Shown here: piece after piece, positions 49,401 through 57,786 of the stretch
How positions within the stretch are numbered: position 1 is the first letter of the stretch
Layout: the number at the start of each line of letters is the position of its first letter
Assembly: GCA_041656115.1 (NCBI GenBank)
Contig: JBBAED010000002.1
Span: 186,001-250,000 of the forward strand
Direction: 5' to 3'
DNA from: Dehalococcoidales bacterium
Lineage (GTDB): Bacteria > Chloroflexota > Dehalococcoidia > Dehalococcoidales > UBA5627
DNA length: 64,000 bases
The notes under the pieces: model-generated
Database searches by the model: none
What the model was told of the DNA's origin: nothing
What the model saw: only the letters and a program-made list of their open reading frames with translations
Translations under genes and position numbers: made by a program

Positions 49401-49798
49401 TTTCTCCTATCAGGTAAAATAAAAAACCACATACCAGTTATGAGAAATCCGGCAGTAGATTACAGTAAAACTTACAGCAAAATCACGCTCCCCTAATAAC
49501 CTTAAAAGTAGCGCTGACTTTAACAAGAACCGGGTGCAACCTCTAAAACGGACACACCGATAATTTCGTTTAATATACCTACAAGCCCCTAACGGGCGAA
49601 ATAACCGGATCACTCAATTATTGCTAATTAAAAAACAAACAATCTAAAACTCAACTCCTACACTGACTACTTCAATAATAAAGATAGAGCAGGACTTTTC
49701 ACCCCGCAAATCCCTATTACTTATTTTACCACTCAAGTCAAGTCCTTTTTCAAGCCCTAAACGCTTATTTTAGCACTAATTTTAAAATAGTTGTATTT
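49401..49798. other. Long non-coding gap with one stable hairpin
   Basis: About 400 bases with no gene in any frame. A 52-nt hairpin lies at 49557-49608: CCGATAATTTCG pairs with CGAAATAACCGG (12 positions, one mismatch and one wobble), with an inner GCCC/GGGC stem. On the minus strand TTGAAA-19 bp-TAAAAT near 49730 could start a transcript through it and into the DUF362 gene. I cannot match it to a known RNA family. It may be a small RNA or a long leader. Confidence 0.3.
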
Positions 49799-49826
49799 TT
49801 GTCAGTATATTTGCACGTGTTATAAT
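49799..49826 (+). promoter_or_regulatory. thiL promoter, likely leaderless start
   Basis: TTGTCA (49799-49804), a 16-bp spacer and a perfect TATAAT (49821-49826). The ATG at 49833 is at the predicted +1, so thiL mRNA would be leaderless. It also rules out the upstream in-frame start. Confidence 0.65.
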
Positions 49827-49832
49827 TGCAAT

Positions 49833-50828
49833 ATGGAAATAAAAGACTTGGGCGAGTTTAATTTAATTGATAAAATAGCCGAGCTGATTCAAAAGGATTC
49901 AACCGCAGCGGATGCAAACCTGATTTTAAATATAGGTGATGATACCGCCGCTTGGAAGAATAAAGACGCAATGAGCCTAATAACAGTTGACTGCTTGGTT
50001 GAAAATATCCACTTCAGAACCAAAAACACCACTCCCAACGCACTGGGATGGAAGGCACTCGCCGTTAGCCTCAGCGATATCGCCGCAATGGGTGGTATCC
50101 CCAAATATGCACTGTTTTCGCTGGCCTTGCCCGCAGAAACGGAAACCGAGTATGTTTTAGATATCTACAAAGGAATTTTGGAACTTGCCAACAAATTCGG
50201 TACAAAAATTATAGGCGGGAATATCAGTAAAGCCCCTTTACTTTTTATTGATTCGGTTGTGTACGGTGTTAGCGCCGACCCTAATGTTATGTTAACTCGT
50301 TCAGCAGCGAAACCCGGCGATTTAATTGCCGTTACCGGCGATTTGGGCGCGGCCGCCGGCGGACTGAAAATAATTGAAGATAACCTTACATTTGCAGATG
50401 AAATAAAAAAACCGCTTACAGAAGGCCTTAATCAGCCCTACCCCAGAATAAAGGAAGGGCAAAAACTGGCAGCCGGCGGCGTAAAATGCGCCATGGATTT
50501 AAGCGACGGCTTGGTTATCGACCTTGGGCATATCTGTAAAGCAAGCGGCGTGGGGGCAATAATAGAAATTGAGAGCATCCCCATTCACCCGGAGTTAAAG
50601 GCCGCTTTCGGAGAAAACGCAATCGATTTAGCGCTTTCGGGGGGCGAAGATTACGAATTGTTATTTACCGCCGAGCCCCAAGTTATTGAAAAGATAAAAA
50701 AACAGACGGATTGTCGAATTACGGTTATCGGTAAGATTATTGCCGATGACAACCGCCAAATAAACTTAACAGACAGTACGGGTGAAATTTATACCCCGCC
50801 GAATAAAGGATGGAACCATTTTGGATAA
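49833..50828 (+). CDS. thiL: Thiamine-monophosphate kinase
   Basis: Phosphorylates thiamine monophosphate to the diphosphate cofactor. With the ATG at 49833 it has 331 aa. AIR-synthase fold with the metal/ATP motifs NIGDDTAAW, TVDCLVENIHFR, AVSLSDIAAMGG and LALSGGEDYELLF. The frame reads 14 codons further upstream, but a promoter occupies that stretch. It heads the thiL-tsaE-tsaB run and overlaps the tsaE start by 8 bp. Confidence 0.95.
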   Translation: MEIKDLGEFNLIDKIAELIQKDSTAADANLILNIGDDTAAWKNKDAMSLITVDCLVENIHFRTKNTTPNALGWKALAVSLSDIAAMGGIPKYALFSLALPAETETEYVLDIYKGILELANKFGTKIIGGNISKAPLLFIDSVVYGVSADPNVMLTRSAAKPGDLIAVTGDLGAAAGGLKIIEDNLTFADEIKKPLTEGLNQPYPRIKEGQKLAAGGVKCAMDLSDGLVIDLGHICKASGVGAIIEIESIPIHPELKAAFGENAIDLALSGGEDYELLFTAEPQVIEKIKKQTDCRITVIGKIIADDNRQINLTDSTGEIYTPPNKGWNHFG

Positions 50829-51306
50829 TAAATCAAAGCGCGAACTTATAATGATAAGTAAGTCTCCCGAAGAAACCGTTAGCTTGGGTAAAAAAATCGG
50901 AGAGCTTGCGGAGGCGGGAGACATTTTTCTGCTTAGCGGGGCTTTGGGGGCGGGAAAAACCTGCCTGACACAGGGGATTGCTTACGGTTTGGATATTAAC
51001 GAATATACGCTAAGCCCTTCTTTTGTATTGGTACGCGAATTGTACGGGCGGCTCACCTTATACCATCTGGATCTTTACAGGCTGGAAGATATCGATGAAA
51101 TTGCCAATCTCGGGCTTGATGATTACCTTTACGGGAAAGGCATTTGCACAATAGAATGGGCCAACCGCAGTATGTCGCTTTTCCCCGATGAACACCTCGG
51201 AATCGAAATAAACTATTTGGATAATAATCAAAGGCAAATTATACTTAGAGCATACGGCGAAAGATATAATCGGCTGATTAACGAATTGGAACACCGAACG
51301 GAGTAG
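50821..51306 (+). CDS. tsaE: tRNA threonylcarbamoyladenosine ATPase TsaE
   Basis: A 161-aa P-loop ATPase that supports t6A37 synthesis on tRNAs. Walker A GALGAGKT, SPSFVLVREL and the family stretch YHLDLYRLEDIDEIANLGLDD, read in part. The start is taken as TTG 50821, with AAAGGATGG 7 bases upstream inside thiL; an ATG at 50851 is the alternative but has no site. tsaB follows 3 bp after the stop. Confidence 0.93.
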   Translation: MDNKSKRELIMISKSPEETVSLGKKIGELAEAGDIFLLSGALGAGKTCLTQGIAYGLDINEYTLSPSFVLVRELYGRLTLYHLDLYRLEDIDEIANLGLDDYLYGKGICTIEWANRSMSLFPDEHLGIEINYLDNNQRQIILRAYGERYNRLINELEHRTE

Positions 51307-51309
51307 ATA

Positions 51310-52014
51310 ATGCATTTAGCAATTGATACATCAACAGATATTGCCGGGATTGCAATAGCGGACGAATTAAATATATTATCGGAACTTACCTGGAATTGCG
51401 GGCAAAACCATTCCGTCCAGCTAATGCCCCGTATTACACAATTAATGGGTAAAGCCGAGATTAAGTTTGAACAACTTAACGGGGTTGTTGTAGCTATCGG
51501 CCCCGGCAGTTTTAACGGTTTGCGTGTCGGGGTCAGTACCGCCAAAGGGATTGCATACGGATTGGGGATTCCGCTCGTCGGAATAAGCACCCTCGAGGTA
51601 ACCGCATACGGGTACGGTTTTAGCGATCTGCCGATATGCCCAATTATAAATGCGGGAAGAACCGAGGTTGCCGCGGCGTTATTTCGCCAAATTGATGGCG
51701 ACTGGCAAAAATTAACCGCTGAGCATATTACAACAATCCCCGAATTATGCGAACAAACAAATTCAAAAACCCTATTTTGCGGAGAACTTAAACCTGCTGC
51801 AATTGAGGAATTAATACAAAAATTGGGCGATAAGGCGCTAATCCCCTCCCCCGCCGTGCGTTTGCGCCGCCCGGGTCTTCTTGCCGAGCTGGGGTATCGC
51901 AAACTCGAATCCGGTAATTATGATGACGCAGCCTCTTTGCAACCGATTTATTTAAAAAAGCCGCCGATTACACAGCATAAAAATATGACTCCTCAAGCGG
52001 AAAGCGAACTCTGA
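51310..52014 (+). CDS. tsaB: tRNA threonylcarbamoyladenosine synthesis protein TsaB
   Basis: A 234-aa ASKHA-fold partner of TsaD in t6A synthesis. It starts MHLAIDTSTD and has VAIGPGSFNGLRVGVSTAKGIAYGL, read in part, the classic TsaB signature. The C-terminus (RRPGLLAELGYRKLES...LQPIYLKKP) is family-typical. It is translated right after tsaE. tsaC and tsaD are not in this window. Confidence 0.95.
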   Translation: MHLAIDTSTDIAGIAIADELNILSELTWNCGQNHSVQLMPRITQLMGKAEIKFEQLNGVVVAIGPGSFNGLRVGVSTAKGIAYGLGIPLVGISTLEVTAYGYGFSDLPICPIINAGRTEVAAALFRQIDGDWQKLTAEHITTIPELCEQTNSKTLFCGELKPAAIEELIQKLGDKALIPSPAVRLRRPGLLAELGYRKLESGNYDDAASLQPIYLKKPPITQHKNMTPQAESEL

Positions 52015-52096
52015 TTTTCGCAATTTGAATATTAACCTCAAAATATAGAATAATAGACAGATACAATACGATAATAAATTAAAAAGAAGGATGGAA

Positions 52097-52519
52097 ATGG
52101 TAGAAAGATCACTGATTCTTGTTAAACCCGATGCAACCGAAAGAGGGCTGACGGGTGAAATCATCAGACGTATTGAGGATGAATCCTTAACGTTAATCGG
52201 CATTAAGATGCTGCATATGGATATGGCACTTGCCGAAAAGCACTACGCCCCGCACAAAGAGAAACCCTTTTTTAAAGACCTTACCGCATATATCAGCTCC
52301 GGCCCGATTGTAGCGGCGGTATTTGAAGGCGAAAACGCAGTTGAAGTTATCCGCAAAATTATGGGCGCCACCGACCCCGCTAAATCCGCAGAAGGAACTA
52401 TCAGAGGAGACCTTGGAATAGATATCGAACACAACTCAATCCACGGCTCCGATTCGGTTGAAACAGCGAAAAACGAGATTAATCTCTTCTTCTCAAAAGA
52501 CGAACTCTTTAGCTGTTAA
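52097..52519 (+). CDS. ndk: Nucleoside diphosphate kinase
   Basis: Equilibrates NTPs and NDPs through a phospho-histidine. The start is ATG 52097 (MVERSLILVKPDATERG), which spaces best to AAGAAGG; an ATG two codons upstream is the alternative. 140 aa. The catalytic His is in EHNSIHGSDSVETAKNEI. KPDATERGL and GPIVAAVFEGENAV are conserved. It is convergent with rsfS, 2 bp between stops. Confidence 0.97.
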   Translation: MVERSLILVKPDATERGLTGEIIRRIEDESLTLIGIKMLHMDMALAEKHYAPHKEKPFFKDLTAYISSGPIVAAVFEGENAVEVIRKIMGATDPAKSAEGTIRGDLGIDIEHNSIHGSDSVETAKNEINLFFSKDELFSC

Positions 52520-52521
52520 AG

Positions 52522-52866
52522 CTATTGAATCCGAATTATCGGATTTGCTTGTTTCCAAAGCTCATCAAGTCTGTAATACTCTCTCTCTTGGGGAGAGAGT
52601 ATATGGACGATGACATCGTTATAGTCCACCAACACCCAGCCCGATTCGGGGGTCCCTTCCCTGTGCAGCGGATAGACGTTTTCCTTTTTCAAAAGGCTGA
52701 TTATTTCTCCGGCGAGGGCATCTATTTGTCTTTCGGAATCACAACTGCAAAGCACAAAATAATCGGCAAAGCCGCATATTTCCTTTACATCCAATAAACT
52801 GATGTCAATCGCTTGCTTATCGCTGGCGATTTCCACTATTTTTCTTGCTAAATCTATACCTTCCAG
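52522..52866 (-). CDS. rsfS: Ribosomal silencing factor RsfS, probable CTG start
   Basis: Binds L14 and blocks subunit joining under stress. From GTG 52836 the frame gives 104 aa but lacks the first helix. Extending ten codons to CTG 52866 adds EGIDLARKIV, which restores the family N-terminus, and GGAGG lies 6 bases before that CTG. No ATG or TTG offers this. The full product is 114 aa, with DISLLDVKEI, ADYFVLCS and the ending VIVHILSPQEREYYRLDELW. Confidence 0.9.
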   Translation of the reverse strand: MEGIDLARKIVEIASDKQAIDISLLDVKEICGFADYFVLCSCDSERQIDALAGEIISLLKKENVYPLHREGTPESGWVLVDYNDVIVHILSPQEREYYRLDELWKQANPIIRIQ

Positions 52867-53010
52867 TTGCGGCCTCCAAAAAAATTGATATCGTATGATT
52901 TATTATAACACAAACAAAATAAACCTCGCAGAAGCGCATTAACTTTATTATCAAGAACCACGTTTTCGATAAAAGTACGAGTGTTTTGCCGAAAACCGAC
53001 GATGATATGT

Positions 53011-53016
53011 TATACT
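53011..53016 (+). promoter_or_regulatory. -10 box of the nfo-like gene
   Basis: TATACT 9 bases before the ATG at 53026, with TTGCCG 19 bp upstream. The leader would be about 3 nt and no ribosome site is present. Confidence 0.4.
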
Positions 53017-53025
53017 GTTATCATT

Positions 53026-53871
53026 ATGTCTAAATTATTATTCGGAACAGCGGGAATCCCTTTAAGCACACCGAAGGCCCCAAGCGGTGAGTTACAAACC
53101 GTTACAGGCATTGAACGGGTGGCGGAACTGGGATTGGGGTGTATGGAACTTGAATTTGTTAAACAGGTTTACATCACCAAAGCCAATGCCGAAAAAGTCA
53201 GAGAAGTTGCCGCCGCAAACGGGGTAGCTCTGTCGGCGCACGCCCCCTACGCCCTTAATTTTAACGCCAGAGAAACGCAAAAAATCAGAATCAGCCAAAG
53301 CTACCTTTTCAGTGCGGCCGAAATCGCCTATTTATGCGGTGCCAAAAGCGTTATTTTCCACCCGGCTTATTATATGGGAGACCCACCCGAAAAGGCTTAC
53401 CAAACAGTTAAAACAGCTCTTTCCGAGGTGCTGGAAAAAATGGACGAAAAGGGCGTTAAGATTGATTTAAGACCCGAGGTCAGCGGTAAAATCAGCCAAT
53501 TCGGCACAATTACCGAAATTGCCAACCTTTGCTCCGAACTGCCTAACACCAAGCCTTGCATCGATTTCGCCCACTGGCACGCGCGCACCGGCGCCTACAA
53601 TTCGTATGCGGAATTTGCATCCATCCTCGATGAATTGGTATCGACACTCGGAAAAGAGTCTTTAAACGATATGCATATCCACGTTTCGGGAATCGAATAC
53701 ACCGAAAAGGGCGAAAGAAAACATCTTCCTTTTGAAGAAGCGGATATGCAATACACGGAACTGCTCCAAGTTTTAAAAGATTACAATGTCAGCGGTCTGT
53801 TAATCTGTGAAAGCCCGATAATGGAAGAGGACACTCTTCTTTTGAAACAAACCTACGAATCCTTAAAATAA
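53026..53871 (+). CDS. Endonuclease IV-like TIM-barrel protein (AP endonuclease 2 family)
   Basis: A 281-aa TIM barrel. Metal-ligand segments in order: LSAHAPY, IFHPAYY, LRPEVSGK (where Nfo has the ligand Glu), CIDFAHWHAR, DMHIHVSG and LICESP, with the His/Glu/Asp needed for a three-zinc site. This is the short archaeal-type endonuclease IV form. It may repair abasic sites, though a sugar isomerase role in the same fold cannot be excluded. The start is ATG 53026; the earlier frame covers the promoter. Confidence 0.85.
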   Translation: MSKLLFGTAGIPLSTPKAPSGELQTVTGIERVAELGLGCMELEFVKQVYITKANAEKVREVAAANGVALSAHAPYALNFNARETQKIRISQSYLFSAAEIAYLCGAKSVIFHPAYYMGDPPEKAYQTVKTALSEVLEKMDEKGVKIDLRPEVSGKISQFGTITEIANLCSELPNTKPCIDFAHWHARTGAYNSYAEFASILDELVSTLGKESLNDMHIHVSGIEYTEKGERKHLPFEEADMQYTELLQVLKDYNVSGLLICESPIMEEDTLLLKQTYESLK

Positions 53872-54034
53872 AATTATTTTAAGCGCTAACTTATCGGCCG
53901 CTATTCCGTTATAATTTATGTGTGACATCATTTCTGCTATAATGTAGGATACATGTAATATTTTTATTTCCTGAGCTCCCACTAAAATGACTAAAGCAGT
54001 CACCGATTTTTTATTATATTTTTCGAGGTAAATT

Positions 54035-55972
54035 ATGAAGATAAATTGGAAGCGTACAATCATAGTCTATGCGGCTATAATTGTACTTGCCATTCTTTTC
54101 TCTACTTTTATATGGCCCGGTGAACCCAAACCGGAAAAAATCTCTTTGAGCGATGCCATATTAATGTCGCAAGAGGGGAAAATAGTCAGTATCGAAATAA
54201 GCGATAGCCAGCTTACAATTGTTGATACAAGCAACAAGAAATTTACAACATACAAAGAAGCCAACGTCAGTATTTACGAAATAGACGGTTTCATTTTACA
54301 AAACGTAGAAGTAGATATTAAAAGCAGCGGATTTAATTGGGGAAGTCTGTTAATCAGCTTTTTACCGCTTCTGATATTCGGGCTTTTAATCTTTTTCTTA
54401 TTCAGTCAAGCCAGAGGCGCCAACAGCCAAGCAATGAATTTCGGGCGTTCCAAGGCCAGAATGTTAACCCCGAGCACTCCGACGATTACCTTTGATGACG
54501 TCGCCGGTGTGGATGAAGCCAAACAAGAACTTTTTGAAGTGGTTGATTTTCTGAGAACACGTGAAAAATACCAATCGTTAGGGGCACGCATTCCCAAGGG
54601 TATCCTTTTGGTTGGCCCCCCCGGTACCGGTAAAACACTAATGGCAAAGGCCATCGCCGGTGAAGCCGGTGTGCCTTTCTTCTCGATTAGCGGCAGTGAA
54701 TTTGTTGAGATGTTTGTCGGTGTGGGTGCCTCGCGTGTCCGTGATTTATTTGATCAAGCCAAACGGAATGCCCCTTGTATTATTTTTATTGATGAAATTG
54801 ATGCCGTCGGGCGTCAGCGCGGCGCCGGAATGGGCGGCGGCCATGATGAAAGAGAGCAAACCCTTAACCAAATTCTGGTTGAGATGGACGGGTTTGATAC
54901 GAATACCAGCGTTATTGTAATTGCGGCAACCAACAGACCCGATATTTTAGACGAAGCCTTGCTAAGGCCCGGGCGCTTTGACCGCAGAATTACACTTGAC
55001 CGCCCCGATATTGTCGGGCGGAAGGCTATCCTAAAAATACACAGTAAAGGGAAGCCTTTAAACAAAACGGCCGATTTGGAATCGCTGGCAAAACAAACCG
55101 TCGGGTTTTCCGGAGCCGATTTAGCTAACTTAGTTAACGAAGCGGCTATCCTAGCTGCCCGCCGCAGTAAAAAGAGTATCGGGATGGCTGAACTCGAAGA
55201 ATCAATTGACAGGGTTATTGCCGGCCCCGAAAGAAGAAGCCGCAAAATCAGCCCGAAAGAAAAAGAGATTACGGCCTACCACGAGGCCGGTCATGCGCTG
55301 GTTGCCAGAATGTCGCCCAATGCCGACCCTGTTCATAAAATCTCGATTGTCGCCAGAGGGATGAGTTTAGGTCATACCAGGCAGCTGCCGACCGAGGACC
55401 GCTATCTTTTAACGCGTTCTCAGTTTAAAGATATGCTGGCAACCCTGCTTGGCGGGCGTATCGCAGAAGAAATTATATTTGATGAAATCAGTACCGGTGC
55501 ATCGGATGATATCCGCCGCGCAACAGCATTGGCACATAAAATGGTAACCGATTACGGTATGAGCGATAAATTGGGAACCCGAACATTCGGCAATAAACAG
55601 GAAATGATCTTTTTGGGGCGCGAAATATCCGAACAACGCGATTACGGCGATGAAATAGCAAACATCATCGACGACGAAGTTAATAATATTGTTCAGACGG
55701 CTTACGACAGTGCCAAAGAGATATTGCTTAAAAACAGAGACCGGCTTGAACATATTGCTCAATATTTAATGGCGAAAGAAACCATTGAAGCCGACGAATT
55801 GGAAAAACTGTTTACCGAGCCGGTGGAAACATTGGAAGCCGAGCTGCAGGAATATATCTCTACAGAATCGGCAAAGGAAGTTCCCGCAGTTGAACCTGTT
55901 GTCGATGAAGGGCCGAAAGAAAAAGTTGCCGATTTAATCAAGCAACCTAAACAAGCCCCCGGGGCTGCATAG
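54035..55972 (+). CDS. ftsH: ATP-dependent zinc metalloprotease FtsH
   Basis: A 645-aa membrane AAA+ protease for damaged and short-lived proteins. Two N-terminal helices (about residues 8-26 and 105-124) flank a small extracytoplasmic domain. Walker A GPPGTGKT (194-201), Walker B IIFIDEID (249-256), SRH arginines RPGRFDR (311-317), and zinc site HEAGH (416-420). The C-terminal 50 residues are Glu/Pro-rich. GAGGT precedes the ATG. Two TATAAT-like boxes lie in the 160 bp upstream. Confidence 0.98.
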   Translation: MKINWKRTIIVYAAIIVLAILFSTFIWPGEPKPEKISLSDAILMSQEGKIVSIEISDSQLTIVDTSNKKFTTYKEANVSIYEIDGFILQNVEVDIKSSGFNWGSLLISFLPLLIFGLLIFFLFSQARGANSQAMNFGRSKARMLTPSTPTITFDDVAGVDEAKQELFEVVDFLRTREKYQSLGARIPKGILLVGPPGTGKTLMAKAIAGEAGVPFFSISGSEFVEMFVGVGASRVRDLFDQAKRNAPCIIFIDEIDAVGRQRGAGMGGGHDEREQTLNQILVEMDGFDTNTSVIVIAATNRPDILDEALLRPGRFDRRITLDRPDIVGRKAILKIHSKGKPLNKTADLESLAKQTVGFSGADLANLVNEAAILAARRSKKSIGMAELEESIDRVIAGPERRSRKISPKEKEITAYHEAGHALVARMSPNADPVHKISIVARGMSLGHTRQLPTEDRYLLTRSQFKDMLATLLGGRIAEEIIFDEISTGASDDIRRATALAHKMVTDYGMSDKLGTRTFGNKQEMIFLGREISEQRDYGDEIANIIDDEVNNIVQTAYDSAKEILLKNRDRLEHIAQYLMAKETIEADELEKLFTEPVETLEAELQEYISTESAKEVPAVEPVVDEGPKEKVADLIKQPKQAPGAA

Positions 55973-55998
55973 TTTTAATTTAAAAAGGAGCTTAATTA

Positions 55999-56412
55999 AT
56001 GGTAGAAATTACTAACAGCGTTATACCGATTGAAGATGTACTTAACAGCGTTCGCAATGATGCCAGCGGCGGGATTATTGCTTACATCGGGCTTATCAGG
56101 GATAATTCTTACGAAAAACGGGTTGTTTCCGTTGAGTACGGCAACGAGGACGGGGATGCCGAAGCAAGGCTGCAAAAGATTGTTGACGATACAAAAGAGA
56201 AATGGCCTGTAAACGACATGGCAATCGTCCATAGGGTTGGAAAACTGAATGTCGGCGATAATAACGTCGTAATCGCCGTATCGACGGGACACCGCCAAGA
56301 AGGCTTTGCCGCTTGTCAATTTGCCATTGATAAATTCAAGGAAGGGCTTCCGACATCCAAAAAGGAAACCTATACCGATGGTACTTGCTTGGATTACAAA
56401 CCGAAGTGCTAA
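55999..56412 (+). CDS. moaE: Molybdopterin synthase catalytic subunit (MoaE family)
   Basis: A 137-aa protein that transfers sulfur from MoaD to precursor Z in molybdenum cofactor synthesis. Family segments: GIIAYIGLIRDNS, VEYGNEDGDAEARLQKI, MAIVHRVGKLNVGD and VAVSTGHRQEGFAACQFAIDKFK, read in part. The catalytic Lys pair is PTSKKET, where most members have P-x-W-K-K-E. No moaD adjoins. AAAGGAG precedes the ATG. The inserted element begins 8 bp after its stop and has separated it from its terminator. Confidence 0.92.
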   Translation: MVEITNSVIPIEDVLNSVRNDASGGIIAYIGLIRDNSYEKRVVSVEYGNEDGDAEARLQKIVDDTKEKWPVNDMAIVHRVGKLNVGDNNVVIAVSTGHRQEGFAACQFAIDKFKEGLPTSKKETYTDGTCLDYKPKC

Positions 56413-56440
56413 TTTAGTTTGGTACTTGTAACTTCTCGCA

Positions 56441-56689
56441 TCATATATTAGGCACTCCTTTAACTGGCTCTGGCTTAAGAGTCTGGGCTATAGGAGCTTT
56501 CTCAAAACCAATAATATCAGCCCAACTACGAGAATTATATTTTAGACCAGTGGCTTCAGCAGGTGATCTGTTATTTAATGCCATGTGAGGCTTAAAAAAG
56601 TTATAGTGAACCAGCCAACCATCGGTAAACCTTTGCAGGGTGTTTTTATTCTTTAAGGCACGCATTACTTTTGTGCGGCTTTCTCCTGA
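56441..56689 (-). pseudogene. Transposase remnant, C-terminal about 80 residues (DDE type)
   Basis: The frame reads SGESRTKVMRALKNKNTLQRF then DGWLVHYNFFKPHMALNNR and SPAEATGL, the end of an integrase-core (DDE) transposase with its YNFxxPHxAL motif. The catalytic domain and N-terminus are missing; upstream the frame is closed by a stop after AHIINP. An 8-bp target duplication and the ending fit an IS6-like or related DDE family, but I cannot name the family. Inactive. Confidence 0.8.
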
Positions 56690-56834
56690 TTATGGGTTTA
56701 TGATATGTGCCTGATTTTCCTAAGTATCGAATGTATTTTTGAATTATCTTTCCGCCTTCATGGACAGTCTCAAATTAATAGCCATACCAATTCCCTGAAT
56801 GCGGCGGTATCTCTTTTGCTATTACAAAGCTCAT
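56646..56834 (-). pseudogene. Broken small ORF of the element, overlapping the membrane protein gene
   Basis: The ATG at 56834 overlaps the stop of the membrane protein gene as ATGA. It reads MSFVIAKEIPPHSGNWYGY, a TAA stop, then FETVHEGGKIIQKYIRYLGKSG in the same frame before running into the transposase stub. The two halves join into one sensible protein (WYGY-x-FETVHEGGK). Similar short IS-associated proteins with a YIRYLGK core come to mind. The stop looks like a recent single-base loss of a Tyr codon. Confidence 0.6.
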
Positions 56835-57748
56835 TTATTTGCCCTTCTCTGTGCTCGATTTTGTACCGTGCCTTTTCCATTACTTTGTTCGGATATATTA
56901 TCCCTCAAATTTCGCTCTTTATGTTTGAGTATAGCTTCTCTAACACCTGCGATTAATATTGATATTTGTCTTTCTACTAATGGTTTTAATTGGCTCTTTT
57001 TAGCATAGATTCTAGCTGGTAATTTTTCTTTTAATATAGGGTTTTCATAAAGTGGTTTTGTACTAAGTAGCATATAATAATATCTTTCTGATATTGTAAA
57101 ATAATTCGATATTTGTACACTTATATATGCTGAAGAGGCTTTTCTTTGTAGGGACTTTATCCTTTTTTCGTAATGCTTATATTTATGTGTAGACTTTAAT
57201 TCATTTAACCCTGCATGATAGGTATCCAATATACTGCTCATATCCCCTAAGTCCAGAAGGGCTTGCTCTGTTTTATTATTTATACCGTTTATAGATATTT
57301 TTCTCATATACGCTCTGTTAACTGTATCAAATTCTTTTTCTATAGCTTTTTTATCTTTATTATATTCTATTGCTTTTGATAAAGAATGAAAATCTATTCC
57401 AAGTATAGTTTGATAATCATTAAATAAATTTTTCCATTGTTCTTCTGACAAATTTAATGAATAATCGTCTACAAAATTAGAGGTAATAACGTCTATTTTT
57501 TCAATCAAATCTGGAATACTCTCTATATCTTTTTTTATTTTCCAGTCTATAATAAAGGTTATTACGATTAATAATAATGTGATTATTGCGATAATTAATC
57601 CCCAAAGTTGTATTGCATTTAATTGCTCTAGCCACTTGCCTGTAACACTAGCTATCATACCCATCACAGCCAACACCCCCAATAACCAACGTATTGTTGA
57701 GATGGTTTCATTTGCTGTTTGGAAAAATGAAGATATTTTGTCAAACAT
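56831..57748 (-). CDS. Two-helix membrane protein carried by the element, unknown function
   Basis: A 305-aa protein with an N-terminal amphipathic stretch, two membrane helices (about residues 20-36 and 46-67), then about 230 residues of cytoplasmic, mostly helical sequence rich in Lys, Ile, Asn and Tyr, and a basic tail ending QNRAQRRANK. It is intact although its neighbours in the element are broken. The AT-rich codons differ from the rest of the window. I recognise no family. Two-helix proteins with a cytosolic helical domain include phage-defence and toxin effectors, but nothing here proves that. Promoter TATAAT at 57786-57781; the ribosome site AGGGGG lies within a leader hairpin. Confidence 0.65.
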   Translation of the reverse strand: MFDKISSFFQTANETISTIRWLLGVLAVMGMIASVTGKWLEQLNAIQLWGLIIAIITLLLIVITFIIDWKIKKDIESIPDLIEKIDVITSNFVDDYSLNLSEEQWKNLFNDYQTILGIDFHSLSKAIEYNKDKKAIEKEFDTVNRAYMRKISINGINNKTEQALLDLGDMSSILDTYHAGLNELKSTHKYKHYEKRIKSLQRKASSAYISVQISNYFTISERYYYMLLSTKPLYENPILKEKLPARIYAKKSQLKPLVERQISILIAGVREAILKHKERNLRDNISEQSNGKGTVQNRAQRRANK

Positions 57749-57755
57749 TTTTTAA

Positions 57756-57786
57756 ACCCCCTATCCTTTCGTTTAGGGGTATTATA
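57756..57786 (-). promoter_or_regulatory. Promoter -10 and ribosome-site hairpin of the passenger gene
   Basis: TATAAT (57786-57781) precedes an inverted repeat: ACCCCTA (57780-57774) pairs with TAGGGG (57763-57758), and the latter is the Shine-Dalgarno. Transcripts starting at this promoter begin within the first arm, so only mRNAs read in from outside would form the full hairpin and hide the ribosome site. Confidence 0.45.
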
